Counted from the first letter of the stretch, positions 9,888 to 18,164 are shown. The stretch is DNA of 52,534 nt from Mycobacterium sp. (GCA_025966225.1 JAOPVI010000197.1:1-52534); one strand, 5' to 3'. Made by a program: numbers and translations. Notes: generated by a model not told the origin, from the letters alone.

Positions 9888-10715
9888 GTGAATCGGTTCG
9901 GCGAACTGCTCGACTACGCCGGTCGCCGCGCGGTCGTGACCGGATGCGCGTCGGGCATCGGCGCGGCGCTCGTCGGTCAGTTGGCTGAACTGGGCGCCGA
10001 TGTCGTCGGTCTCGACGTGCGGCCACCCGCATTCGGGCTCAATGACTTTCACGACCTCGACCTATCCGATCCGGCGTCGATCGACACCGCGGTCGCGTCC
10101 GTCGGTGGTCGGGTGGACGCGTTGTTCAACGTGGCCGGGGTGTCGTCCGGGATCGGTAACCCGCTCTTGGTCGTCAAGGTCAACTTCCTCGGCGCACGAC
10201 AGCTGACCGAGGCGTTGGCACCGCGCATGCCGTCGGGGTCGTCGATCGTCAGCGTCTCGTCGTTGGCGGCGTCGAACTACCTCGAGAACATGGGCGAGGT
10301 GGCGGGCCTGCTGAATACCCGGACCTTCGCCGACGGTGTGCGATGGTGCGATGCGCACCCCGATGCGCTCGCCGACGGTGGCTACCGGTTGTCGAAGGAG
10401 GCGATCATTCTGTACGGCATGAAGAATGCCGTGCCCTTGGGCGCCCGTGGAATCCGAATCAACTGCACCGGACCCGGTGTCACGGAGACGCCCATCCTCG
10501 ACCAGTTGAGGGCCAAGTACGGCCAGGCCTATCTCGACGACGTCCCCAAACCTCTTGGCCGGGTGTCCAACCCAGAGGAGCAGGCCGCCGTGCTGGTGTT
10601 CCTCAACTCCTCCGCCGCCGGCTACCTCACCGGACAGGTGCTATGGGTCGACGGCGGAAACCTCGCCAGTCGGATCGCCGCCACCATGGAAGGATCCGAA
10701 TTATGGCCAGTATGA
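9888..10715 (+). CDS. SDR-family dehydrogenase, 3-alpha-hydroxysteroid dehydrogenase/carbonyl reductase-like
   Basis: A 275-residue Rossmann oxidoreductase when started at the GTG five bases after the preceding stop; a GTG at 9858 would add ten residues. It has the cofactor motif TGCASGIG, NVAG, a Ser in VSSLAAS and YRLSK as the catalytic Tyr-x3-Lys. The short CAG-type N-terminus and the long insertion before the Tyr resemble the 3-alpha-HSD/carbonyl reductase subgroup, which reduces or oxidises ring alcohols and ketones with NAD(P). It lies within the same operon as the KstD-like and LLM enzymes. The C-terminus GSELWPV overlaps the next start. Confidence 0.82.
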   Translation: MNRFGELLDYAGRRAVVTGCASGIGAALVGQLAELGADVVGLDVRPPAFGLNDFHDLDLSDPASIDTAVASVGGRVDALFNVAGVSSGIGNPLLVVKVNFLGARQLTEALAPRMPSGSSIVSVSSLAASNYLENMGEVAGLLNTRTFADGVRWCDAHPDALADGGYRLSKEAIILYGMKNAVPLGARGIRINCTGPGVTETPILDQLRAKYGQAYLDDVPKPLGRVSNPEEQAAVLVFLNSSAAGYLTGQVLWVDGGNLASRIAATMEGSELWPV

Positions 10716-11698
10716 GTGACTTTCGCCGTCTTGCCGACGACGTGCGCAACTGGGGGCGGTGGGGTGACGACGACGAGATCGGTACCTTGAACTTCATCAC
10801 CGCCGAGAATGTCGCCGCGGCCGCCGGATGCGTCAAGAAGGGGAAGGTCATCTCGCTCGGCGGCGACTTCGGCTCCTCGGGCCCACAGGGGGCGTTCCAA
10901 TTCCGGCAGAATCCGGTTCACGTGATGACGGTGGACGGCGGGGACGCCAACACGCTGTCCAAGTACGCGCCCCAATGGTTGCGCAATTCCGTGGCACAGG
11001 AACTGGGTTCGTTCTTCGTCGACAACATCTTTCGGTTCAACGACGACATGATCGTCATGCCGCTGCAGGCTGCCACCCAATGGGACGCCCTTTCGCACGT
11101 CTACTACGAGGACAAGCTGTACAACGGGTTTCCTGCGGACTCGGTGACCAGTTTCGGCGCCTTCCATTGCGGCATCGACAAGGTCGACGTCAAGGGCATC
11201 GCCTCCCGTGGCGTACTGCTCGACGTGGTGGCGCACCGGGGCGAAGAGGTCTTCTGTGGGCCGGGCAACCCGATCACTCCAGCCGAACTCGACGACATCG
11301 CTGCCACGCAGGGCGTGACGATCGGTCGCGGCGACATCGTCGTGGTGCACACTGGATGGTGGACGCGGTTCCTGTCCACGGGCGATGGCGCCGAGCCGGG
11401 GTCGGGACTGGACTGGACGTGCGCGTCGTGGCTGCACGACCACGACGTCGCCGCGGTCGCGGCCGACAACCTGATGGTCGAGGACCCGGATCCGGCCAAC
11501 GGGGTCGAGGGCACGTTCCTGCCGATGCACATGCTGTGTCTGCGGGACATGGGCCTGATGCTCGGTGAGTATTGGGACCTCAGCGGCCTGGCCGCCGACT
11601 GCGCGGAAGACGGTGTCTACGAATTCCAGCTGATCGCGCCTCCACTGAAGGTGGTCGGCGCGGTCGGAGCTCCCGTCAGCCCCATCGCGATCAAGTGA
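10703..11698 (+). CDS. Cyclase-family (kynurenine formamidase-like) hydrolase
   Basis: A 331-residue member of the putative cyclase family. The segment LQAATQWDALSHVYYEDKLYNG corresponds to the metal-binding HxTHxDxxxH region of formamidases, but with Gln-Trp-Asp-Ala-Leu-Ser-His in place of the classic motif. A C-terminal MHMLCLRDMGLMLGEYWDL is also typical of this subgroup. Family members hydrolyse amides, lactones or ring intermediates with divalent metals. The chosen ATG has AAGGA eight bases upstream and overlaps the SDR by 13 bases; ATG 10712 is the alternative. It closes the operon that began at 3298, so a lactone or cyclic-intermediate hydrolase role fits. Confidence 0.82.
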   Translation: MASMSDFRRLADDVRNWGRWGDDDEIGTLNFITAENVAAAAGCVKKGKVISLGGDFGSSGPQGAFQFRQNPVHVMTVDGGDANTLSKYAPQWLRNSVAQELGSFFVDNIFRFNDDMIVMPLQAATQWDALSHVYYEDKLYNGFPADSVTSFGAFHCGIDKVDVKGIASRGVLLDVVAHRGEEVFCGPGNPITPAELDDIAATQGVTIGRGDIVVVHTGWWTRFLSTGDGAEPGSGLDWTCASWLHDHDVAAVAADNLMVEDPDPANGVEGTFLPMHMLCLRDMGLMLGEYWDLSGLAADCAEDGVYEFQLIAPPLKVVGAVGAPVSPIAIK

Positions 11699-11766
11699 GT
11701 GACCACCGTTCAAGGTCAGCTGGACATGCCGGCCACCCAGTTTGACGACGGGCGCGGCCTGACCGC

Positions 11767-12489
11767 TTAGCGAATCCCGTCCGCGCGATCGGTGTGCTGC
11801 TGAACGAGCCGTGGGTACCGGCCGCGGTCGGGACGGAATATGTCGTGGGGCGAGTCGTGGAATTCGACTAGTTCCGCGTGCGGGAACAGCCGCCGGTAAC
11901 GCGCCCATTGCTCGTCGCCGACAAGGACGCTCTCGCCGCAGCGTACGACCAGGAGCGGAAACCCAAGCTGGGCAAGCGCATCCCAGTATGAGCGTTCGTG
12001 GGCGGCCTGAAACGTCTTGATTGCGGCCTCGACATCCAGGCGCTCGCCCACGGGCGATCCTCGCCAACGGCCGCTGAGCAGTCGACGCGCGACATCGGCA
12101 GACAGGACCTTTTCCTCGGGGAGGTAATCGCCGATCGCCAGCGATCGGACGCGGTCGGGGTGGTCGAGCGCCCAAGCTACCGCGCACGACGTGCCGCGGG
12201 AGAACGTCACCACGTGAACCGGCCCGTCGGTGACCGCGTCCACGACCGCACCGACGTCCCTGCTCAACGTCGCGAGGTCGTATCCGCTCACCGGGCTGCT
12301 GCTTCGGCCGTGCCCTCTGACTTCCACGACGACGGTCCTGCGTCCGAAAAGTGTCAGCATTTCGGTGTAGTCGTCGGCAAGGTCGGTCATGCCGGGTACG
12401 AAGACGATTGGTGCGCCGCGCTCCCCGCCGCCCGAGTCGAGGTAGTGAATGCGGGCGTCGCCGTTGTGAGTGAACCGTGACATGGCCAT
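11767..12489 (-). CDS. Alpha/beta hydrolase
   Basis: A 240-residue hydrolase. The fold is shown by VFVPGMTDLADDY (oxyanion region), RGHGRS, the elbow TFSRGTSC with Ser about residue 92, and a C-terminal SPHDIF that supplies the His. The elbow lacks the usual small residue pair (SxSRG rather than GxSxG), so the substrate class is unclear. The start is ATG 12489 or 12483, just after the stop of the SDR upstream, without a clear ribosome site, which suggests translational coupling. It probably acts on an ester or ring-opened intermediate with that SDR. Confidence 0.75.
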   Translation of the reverse strand: MAMSRFTHNGDARIHYLDSGGGERGAPIVFVPGMTDLADDYTEMLTLFGRRTVVVEVRGHGRSSSPVSGYDLATLSRDVGAVVDAVTDGPVHVVTFSRGTSCAVAWALDHPDRVRSLAIGDYLPEEKVLSADVARRLLSGRWRGSPVGERLDVEAAIKTFQAAHERSYWDALAQLGFPLLVVRCGESVLVGDEQWARYRRLFPHAELVEFHDSPHDIFRPDRGRYPRLVQQHTDRADGIR

Positions 12490-12503
12490 GTTCGACCGCA
12501 GAT

Positions 12504-13259
12504 TCACGCGCCGAGCATCATCAATCCGCCGTCGACGGCAAGTAATTGGCCCGTGATGAAATGCGACCCCTCGCCGGCCAGGAACACCAGCATCGGGCCG
12601 ACGTCGTTGACTGGGTCGCCCAGCTTGCCGCCCAGCGGAATGCTCATCTGCAACTGCTGCTCGATGATCGGCATCAGGTCGGGTCCCAGGAAGTCCCGGA
12701 GTCGCTGCGCGCCAGGGGTTTCCACCGCAGGCGCAAGTGCGTTGACGGTGATGTGCTGGCGCGCCCAGCACTTGGCCGCCGACCGCGTCCACGATGCGAC
12801 GGCCGACTTGGACGCTGCGTAGATCGCCGACATCGGACTGCCCATCACGCCTTCGCTTGACCCGAAGTTGATGATCCGACCACCTCCCGTTTCAGCCATG
12901 ACCGCCGCAGCGGCCTGATTGGCGAGCACCGTCGAGGTGAAGTTGGTGTCCATGACGTGGCGGACGTCGTCGAGCCCGATCTGACCGGGCACCCCGGGAT
13001 GCCACAGTCCGGCCGCGTGCACTAGCACGTCGAGTCCGTGCAGGGTCTCCACGGCGGCGCGGACGGTCTCGTCGACCGAGGCCGGGTCGGTGGCGTCGCA
13101 CTGCAGCCAGCTGGCCTCGGAGTGGTCCGGCGGAGCGGTGTGGTGGAAGGTCGCGGCGACCCGTGCGCCCGCGGCCTGCAGCACCGTGACGGCGGCCGCG
13201 CCGATGCCCGTCGCGCCTCCGGTGACGAGGATTCGCTTGCCGTTCAATTCGAGGGTCAT
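12504..13259 (-). CDS. SDR-family NAD(P)-dependent oxidoreductase
   Basis: A 251-residue classical short-chain dehydrogenase with TGGATGIG near the N-terminus, an HAAG turn, Ser in FGSSEG, the catalytic YAASK, and the C-terminal GQLLAVDGG typical of FabG-like enzymes. It would interconvert an alcohol and a ketone. The ATG at 13259 was chosen because family homology begins there; the open frame extends further upstream into the divergent gene but shows no family features. It is divergent from the CMD-like gene, with a 67-base gap, and precedes the alpha/beta hydrolase. Confidence 0.85.
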   Translation of the reverse strand: MTLELNGKRILVTGGATGIGAAAVTVLQAAGARVAATFHHTAPPDHSEASWLQCDATDPASVDETVRAAVETLHGLDVLVHAAGLWHPGVPGQIGLDDVRHVMDTNFTSTVLANQAAAAVMAETGGGRIINFGSSEGVMGSPMSAIYAASKSAVASWTRSAAKCWARQHITVNALAPAVETPGAQRLRDFLGPDLMPIIEQQLQMSIPLGGKLGDPVNDVGPMLVFLAGEGSHFITGQLLAVDGGLMMLGA

Positions 13260-13326
13260 GCCCGAATACTCTACGAGGCAGGGCGGCCGCATCCGGCCGC
13301 TGCGGCGAGGAAGGAAAGTGTGACCG

Positions 13327-13929
13327 ATGCCTGACCCCGAGCGCATCGTCCCGATGCCGTTCGACCAGTGGGACGACGCCGCGCTGGCGGCGCTCCCGAC
13401 ATACCTTGGCCGGCCGCAGCTGTACGCAGGCCCCAACGCGCGGCCGATGCCGAATGTCATGGGACTGCTCGCCAACCACGTCGCCCTCGGTCAGGGATGG
13501 CTGGAGTTCAACGCCGTGCTGGCCAAGAAGACCGTGCTCGACGTTCGGCTGCGCGAGCTGATCGTGCTGCGCGTCGCGTGGTTGACCCGCTCGGCCTACG
13601 AATGGGCCCAGCACACCAGAATCGGCCAGCAGGTGGGGCTCTCGGTCGACCAGGTCCACGCGATCCCGCGGGGAGCCGACGCCGAGCTGTGGTCGCCCGT
13701 CGAACGCGCCGTGCTGGCCGCGACCGATCAACTCGTCGAGCACCAGCGTGTCGACGACGACACCTGGGCCCTGCTGGCGCCCCATTTCGACGGGCCCCAG
13801 CTGCTCGAAGTGCTCTTCGTGGCAGGCACCTATGTCTGCTTCGCCATGGTGTGCAATTCGGCAGGACTGCAGCCCGATCCCACTACCGAGCGGGTCGATG
13901 CGCCCGAACTACCCGACCCGCCAACCTAA
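13327..13929 (+). CDS. Carboxymuconolactone decarboxylase/AhpD-like family protein
   Basis: A 200-residue all-helical CMD-family protein. The conserved stretch RELIVLRVAWLTRSAYEWAQHTRIG (about residues 77-101) has the Glu-Trp-x2-His of this subgroup and no CxxC pair, so peroxidase activity like AhpD is unlikely. Many such proteins stand in aromatic or steroid catabolic clusters with unproven function. It is a lone plus-strand gene between two minus-strand groups, and its 3' end overlaps the truncated LLM gene by 21 bases. A related CMD protein is encoded at 41945-42472. Confidence 0.8.
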   Translation: MPDPERIVPMPFDQWDDAALAALPTYLGRPQLYAGPNARPMPNVMGLLANHVALGQGWLEFNAVLAKKTVLDVRLRELIVLRVAWLTRSAYEWAQHTRIGQQVGLSVDQVHAIPRGADAELWSPVERAVLAATDQLVEHQRVDDDTWALLAPHFDGPQLLEVLFVAGTYVCFAMVCNSAGLQPDPTTERVDAPELPDPPT

Positions 13930-14520
13930 CTGCGCGGCGAGCTCGCCGATGGCCCGTTCGTCGGCCATCCACAGAATGGTGCCGGACGCGTGTTCACCTG
14001 CGATGCGCAGCATTGTCGGGCCCAGTGCCGCGAGCAGGATCGGCATCGGACCGGCGTCGTCGACGTCCATCGGGCTGTGCACGCGGTAGCTGTCGTTCTC
14101 CACGTCCACCGGCCCAGGCGAACCGAACGCGGCGTTGAGCACTTCGAGGTAATCGCGCACGAGGTGGGCCGGGCGGTCGTAGGGCAGGCCAAGTTGGTCG
14201 CCGATGATCCAGTGATGCGAGGGTCCGACGCCGAGCGCCAACCGGCCCGCACAAGCCGCGCGCGTGGTCAGTGCCTGCTGCGCGAACGCGATCGGATGGC
14301 GGGTCTGCAGCGGGACGATGGCGGTCCCGAGCTCGATCCGGTCAGTGACCTGCCCGACGAGCGCGACGGCGGTCAACGCGTCGAGATAGCCAGGCACCTG
14401 GGGAATCCAGAACGAGGCGAAGCCCGCGCGCTCGGCGGCCTGCGCGTCGGCGATGAGCCCCGCCAGCCGCGCCGCGCGGGGGCGCTCCCTGTCCGAACCG
14501 ACCATCACACCGATGCGCAT
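13909..14520 (-). CDS. F420-dependent LLM-class oxidoreductase, C-terminally truncated
   Basis: A 203-residue protein beginning MRIGVMVGSDRERPR, with WIPQVPGYLDALTA, GTAIVPLQTRHP and LGVGPSHHWI, clearly of the LLM subfamily that uses F420. From memory, full-length relatives run to about 290-300 residues and continue after the DERAIGE segment. Here the frame ends 12 residues later at LGWRVG, inside the 3' end of the convergent CMD-like gene. About 90-100 C-terminal residues, completing the barrel, are therefore missing, and the product is probably inactive or unstable. Deletion at the gene boundary is the likely cause. Confidence 0.75.
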   Translation of the reverse strand: MRIGVMVGSDRERPRAARLAGLIADAQAAERAGFASFWIPQVPGYLDALTAVALVGQVTDRIELGTAIVPLQTRHPIAFAQQALTTRAACAGRLALGVGPSHHWIIGDQLGLPYDRPAHLVRDYLEVLNAAFGSPGPVDVENDSYRVHSPMDVDDAGPMPILLAALGPTMLRIAGEHASGTILWMADERAIGELAAQLGWRVG

Positions 14521-14532
14521 TGCGCCCTCCCA

Positions 14533-15276
14533 TTACGGCACATGGCGGTCCCACTCATACGGGACCACCGGATGGAACGGCGCCGCGAAGAGCGGCTTGA
14601 CACCCGTTGCCTGCCAACGGCTGTCGAGTACGGGTCGCAACCGCGCCGCCGTGTCGATCGGATCGTCGTCGAGGAAGCAATAGGTGAGCTGTTGACCTGC
14701 CTGCGCGGATGCCAGCCGTGGGTCGACGTCGAGTGCCGTCGTCGACCACACCCCGGCGACGCCGTCGACTGCGACCAGGTCAGCCGCTGAGGTCTCGCGA
14801 TCCTCCAGCAGCAGATAGCACCCGCGGGCCGGCCACCATGGCAGCACGTCGGCGCCAACCTTGGCGCGCGGCGCCGCCACCTTTTGCTGCACTCCGTACA
14901 CGCCACGCTCGACGTGAGGTAGCAAAGGCAGCTTCCGCCCCGCCCCGCCGAGCGCCTTGGACAGGATGAGGAATCCATCCATGCCTCCGATGTCGGAGAA
15001 GAAGTAGGTCATCACGTGGTCGACCGCGTCGAACCGCCCGCCGTCGACGGCCCTGGCCGCACGGCATGCGGGCGTCGACACCAGACGCAACGACGCCCGC
15101 ACCGCACTGAGGCGGTGTTGCTCGGGCCGGTGGTCGAGGCTGTGCCACCGCAAATACTCGGCGTCGGTGCCCTCGGGGTGACGAGTCGCCATCGAGACGA
15201 ATACGGTGGTGATGTCGCCGTTTCCGTTCACGACGATGTCGGCGACCTCATCGGACGGCGTGCCGGGCAGCAGCAT
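14533..15276 (-). CDS. Protein of unknown function, possibly a two-domain ferredoxin-like barrel
   Basis: A 247-residue soluble protein with no signal or membrane segment. I do not recognise a named family. The segment FVSMATRHPEGTDAEYLRWHSLDHRP resembles the start of EthD/Dabb-type dimeric alpha-beta barrels, and YCFLDDDPIDTAARLRPVL near the C-terminus looks like a second such strand-helix unit. Its ATG overlaps the stop of the epimerase gene by one base, so the two are translationally coupled. A role beside the epimerase in the same pathway is inferred only from context. Confidence 0.6.
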   Translation of the reverse strand: MLLPGTPSDEVADIVVNGNGDITTVFVSMATRHPEGTDAEYLRWHSLDHRPEQHRLSAVRASLRLVSTPACRAARAVDGGRFDAVDHVMTYFFSDIGGMDGFLILSKALGGAGRKLPLLPHVERGVYGVQQKVAAPRAKVGADVLPWWPARGCYLLLEDRETSAADLVAVDGVAGVWSTTALDVDPRLASAQAGQQLTYCFLDDDPIDTAARLRPVLDSRWQATGVKPLFAAPFHPVVPYEWDRHVP

Positions 15277-16208
15277 CAGCGCTGAGCCTCCTTTGTCGTC
15301 GAATCACTTTCGGCCAGCTCGAGTTCGGGGTGGCGCGCCTGGATCATCCGCCGGAAGCCCTCGCGCCACGGCACTTTCGTCCGACCGAGCACCTGGTGCA
15401 TGTGGGTGACGTCCGGCCACAGCGGCGTGTGCGCGTCAGTCGTGTACTCGAATGTCGGTGCGACGCCGATCAGTTCACCCATGTACGTGCAGTAGTCCTC
15501 GACGCTGACCGTGTCGCTTCCGGCCCAGTTCACCACCACCGGTGGCGTGGCGGCCACCTCCATGGCCCGGATGCCGAGCTCGACGTAGTCGTCCTCGTAG
15601 ATCGGGTTGTAGTTGTTCGGCGCATCCGGGTGGAGCCTGATGGGTCGGCGCGCCAGCATCGCATCCAGCCGATCAGCGGGGGCACCGCCCTCGGGTCCGT
15701 ACGTGGAGCAGATCCGGATGATGGTGAGCGGGATTTCGTACTGCTTCGCGACCCACGTACACACGGCTTCGGCGGCGACCTTCGAGAAGCTGTAGTTCGG
15801 GCGGAGTGGCACACCTGGAGGGTCTGACTCGGTCAGCGGGCGTCGCCCCTGGTTGCCGTAGATCGATCCGGTCGAACAGAAGACGAATCCCTTCGCACGG
15901 CGGCAGTGGTGAAGCAGCGTGCCCGAGTTCTGCGCGTTGGTCTGCACGCAACGCGTCCAGTCGTTCGCGCCGGGGTCGACGGCCGCGTGGAACACGTAGG
16001 TGAAATCGTCTGGTAGCGAGGAGAAGTCGCCCACGCTCACGTCGAGCGCGATTGGGGCGACCCCGACGGCGGACAGCTTTGCTTCGTCGCCCTGGTGCTG
16101 AAGGCGGGCCGCGCCCCAGACCTCGTTGCGCCCCGCCAGCGCCCGCGCGATGGGAAACGCGATCTTCCCCGTCGCGCCGGTGATGAGGACCTTCTCTCCG
16201 TCGAGCAC
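15276..16208 (-). CDS. NAD(P)-dependent epimerase/dehydratase family protein
   Basis: A 310-residue extended SDR. The cofactor motif GATGKIAFPIA is at the N-terminus, the catalytic pair is NYSFSK (Tyr-x3-Lys) preceded by a CSTGSIYG serine, and substrate-domain helices follow. Extended SDRs act on sugars, ketones or hydroxyacyl compounds. The GTG start is supported by AAAGGAG five bases upstream. It heads a three-gene minus-strand unit with the unknown protein and the truncated LLM gene. A perfect inverted repeat lies 48 bases upstream in the divergent promoter region shared with the hydrolase-SDR pair. Confidence 0.83.
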   Translation of the reverse strand: MLDGEKVLITGATGKIAFPIARALAGRNEVWGAARLQHQGDEAKLSAVGVAPIALDVSVGDFSSLPDDFTYVFHAAVDPGANDWTRCVQTNAQNSGTLLHHCRRAKGFVFCSTGSIYGNQGRRPLTESDPPGVPLRPNYSFSKVAAEAVCTWVAKQYEIPLTIIRICSTYGPEGGAPADRLDAMLARRPIRLHPDAPNNYNPIYEDDYVELGIRAMEVAATPPVVVNWAGSDTVSVEDYCTYMGELIGVAPTFEYTTDAHTPLWPDVTHMHQVLGRTKVPWREGFRRMIQARHPELELAESDSTTKEAQR

Positions 16209-16255
16209 GCGTGCTCCTTTGCTCGCGAACCGCCTTCGCGGTCTCCGGATACAGT

Positions 16256-16277
16256 GAATATCAATACCTTGATATTC
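16256..16277. promoter_or_regulatory. Candidate TetR operator: GAATATCAA-N4-TTGATATTC
   Basis: A perfect 9-bp inverted repeat with a TACC spacer, centrally placed in the divergent region between the epimerase and the alpha/beta hydrolase genes. Its core ATCAA-N4-TTGA recurs at 18129-18150, just before a TetR gene, with the same arm length and spacer. A GGATATTC half-like sequence appears again at 16362-16369. It most likely binds the TetR protein encoded at 18165-18848. Confidence 0.6.
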
Positions 16278-16392
16278 TCAAGTCACCCGCCGCGGCGGCC
16301 CAACATCGTCGCCCAGCGGATCCTCGGACTGCCCCGAGCGTGACGCTGAACTAAGCACTTTGGATATTCGGGCACCTCTATCGTTGGCTCTC

Positions 16393-17223
16393 GTGGAGGT
16401 CGAACGGAAGTCCGTTGTCGTGGATGGGCTCGTCACTGGATATCTGGAAGCCGGGCACGGTGACCCCGTCGTACTGCTGCACGGTGGTGAGTTCGGCGCC
16501 AGCGCGGACCTCGGCTGGGAACGGACCATTGGCGCCCTCGCCGCACACCACCGGGTGCTCGCCCCGGACATGTTGGGCTACGGGCACTCCGCGAAGGTCG
16601 TCGACTTCGTCGACGGGCGCGGGCTGCGAATTCGACACGTCGCCAGGTTCTGCGAGGTGATGGGTGTCGATTCGGCGCACTTCGTCGGCAACTCGATGGG
16701 CGCCATCAACCTGCTCGTCGACACCACTTCGGAGACGCCGGTGCTGCCCGTCCGGAGCCTCGCGCTGATCTGCGGTGGTGGCGCCATCCAGCGCAACGAG
16801 CACGCGGACGCGCTGTACGACTACGACGGCAGCCTGGACGCCATGCGCCGCATCGTCGTTGCGCTCTTCTTCGACCCCGGTTACCCGGCCGACGACGCTT
16901 ACGTGCAGCGGCGGTACGAGTCGAGCACCGCGCCCGGCGCGTGGGAGGCGATCGCCGCGGCCCGATTCCGCAGGCCCGGGCTGACGCCGCCCGCGCCGCC
17001 GTCCACCGAGCGGGCGTACGAACGGATGACGGTGCCGACGCTGGTGGTCGAAGGCGGGGGCGACAAGCTGCTGCCTGCCGGATGGGCCGCTGACATCGCC
17101 ACCCGGATCGCAGGCGCCCGCTCGGTCGTCGTCGACGGTGCGGGCCACTGTCCGCAGCTCGAACGACCGGACGTCGTCAACGGGCTTCTGCTCGAATTTC
17201 TCGAAGGGATCGCACATGAGTAG
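16393..17223 (+). CDS. Alpha/beta hydrolase (meta-cleavage-product hydrolase-like)
   Basis: A 276-residue hydrolase with LLHGGEFGASADLGWE, the elbow GNSMGA (Ser about residue 104), and DGAGHCPQLERPD at the C-terminus carrying the His. The HGGEFG and GNSMG segments resemble hydrolases that act on ring-fission products such as HsaD/BphD. The GTG at 16393 has no ribosome site; a TATCGT hexamer ends eight bases before it, so leaderless translation is possible. A TTG at 16360 would add 11 residues. It is followed at 27 bases by an SDR and probably forms an operon with it under the 16256 operator. Confidence 0.8.
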   Translation: MEVERKSVVVDGLVTGYLEAGHGDPVVLLHGGEFGASADLGWERTIGALAAHHRVLAPDMLGYGHSAKVVDFVDGRGLRIRHVARFCEVMGVDSAHFVGNSMGAINLLVDTTSETPVLPVRSLALICGGGAIQRNEHADALYDYDGSLDAMRRIVVALFFDPGYPADDAYVQRRYESSTAPGAWEAIAAARFRRPGLTPPAPPSTERAYERMTVPTLVVEGGGDKLLPAGWAADIATRIAGARSVVVDGAGHCPQLERPDVVNGLLLEFLEGIAHE

Positions 17224-17250
17224 CAAGCGAGAAGCGGAGCGGGGTCGCGC

Positions 17251-18078
17251 ATGAATGGCGAACTGAAGGGCAAGGTCGCGATCGTCACCGGCGGCGCGTC
17301 CGGCATCGGGCGGGGCATCGTCGAGCGGTTCCTCGCCGAGGGCGCCAAGGTGGTCATCGCCGACGTGCAAGACGAACTCGGCGAAGCGTTGGTCGCGGAT
17401 GCAGGCCCCGACGGGTACTTCCACCACGCCGATGTCGGCGATCAGGCGCAGGTCGGACGACTGGTCGAGACGGCCGTCGAGAGGTTCGGCGGACTGGACG
17501 TCATGGTCAACAACGCCGGCGTGTCTAGTCCACTCCGCAGGGGGCTGTTCGAAGAGGACTTCGAGGAGTTCGACCGCGTCATGCGCATCAACGTGCTGGG
17601 GGTGATGGCAGGCACCCGCGACGCGGGGCGACACATGGCCGAGCACGGCGGCGGCTCGATCATCAACATCTCCTCCATCGGTGGGATCTTGGCGGGCGGC
17701 GGTGTCTCGACTTACCGTGCCTCGAAGGCGGCGGTCATCCAGTTCACCAAGTCTGCTGCAATCGCACTGGCGGACTACGAGATTCGAGTCAATTGCATCG
17801 CTCCTGGCAACATTCCGACTCAGATCCTCCAGAAGTCTGCGACAGGTGAGGACCGCCAGCGTCTCGACGCGTTCGAGGCGCGGATCCGCCAGCAGATGCG
17901 CGACGACCGGCCGCTGAAGCGGGAAGGCACCGCCGCCGACGTCGCCGAGGCGGTGCTCTACTACGCGACCGACCGGTCGCGGTACGTGACGGGCACAGTA
18001 CTGCCGGTCGACGGGGGCACGGTGGCGGGCAAGGTCATGGCGCCGCGCAAGCCGAAGCCCGAGGCGCAGTCCCGGTGA
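17251..18078 (+). CDS. SDR-family NAD(P)-dependent oxidoreductase
   Basis: A 275-residue classical SDR: TGGASGIGRG cofactor loop, NNAGV, Ser in NISSIGG, YRASK catalytic pair, and C-terminal VTGTVLPVDGG. The Asp ending the second strand (VIADV) suggests NAD preference. A purine-rich stretch (GAAGCGGAGCGGGG) precedes the ATG. It follows the hydrolase at 16393 and ends before a strong hairpin and a TetR gene. It should oxidise or reduce a hydroxyl/ketone in the pathway controlled by that TetR. Confidence 0.85.
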   Translation: MNGELKGKVAIVTGGASGIGRGIVERFLAEGAKVVIADVQDELGEALVADAGPDGYFHHADVGDQAQVGRLVETAVERFGGLDVMVNNAGVSSPLRRGLFEEDFEEFDRVMRINVLGVMAGTRDAGRHMAEHGGGSIINISSIGGILAGGGVSTYRASKAAVIQFTKSAAIALADYEIRVNCIAPGNIPTQILQKSATGEDRQRLDAFEARIRQQMRDDRPLKREGTAADVAEAVLYYATDRSRYVTGTVLPVDGGTVAGKVMAPRKPKPEAQSR

Positions 18079-18126
18079 CTTGCGTGTCGCAACCCGCGCT
18101 GAAGCGCGGGTAAGCGTGCACAAGTC
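18077..18126 (+). terminator. Probable hairpin terminator after the hydrolase-SDR pair
   Basis: A perfect inner stem CCCGCGCT-GA-AGCGCGGG (18093-18110) lies inside an outer pair GACTTG/CAAGTC (18077-18082 and 18121-18126). The structure starts at the SDR stop codon. There is no T-run, as is common in actinobacterial terminators, so it might instead be part of the TetR control region that follows. Confidence 0.5.
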
Positions 18127-18128
18127 GC

Positions 18129-18150
18129 TTAAATCAATCGCTTGACTTAA
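18129..18150. promoter_or_regulatory. Candidate TetR operator: TTAAATCAA-N4-TTGACTTAA
   Basis: An inverted repeat with 9-bp arms (one mismatch) and a TCGC spacer, ending 15 bases before the TTG start of the TetR gene. It shares the ATCAA-N4-TTGA core and geometry of the site at 16256-16277. The position is typical for autorepression of a TetR gene and its operon. Confidence 0.6.
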
Positions 18151-18164
18151 TTCGGTGAGCGGCG

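Noticed and set aside
10622..12187. 521-codon minus-strand open frame across the cyclase gene
   Set aside because: Low-complexity Arg/His/Val-rich product crossing three genes; the cyclase and SDR on the other strand have clear motifs.
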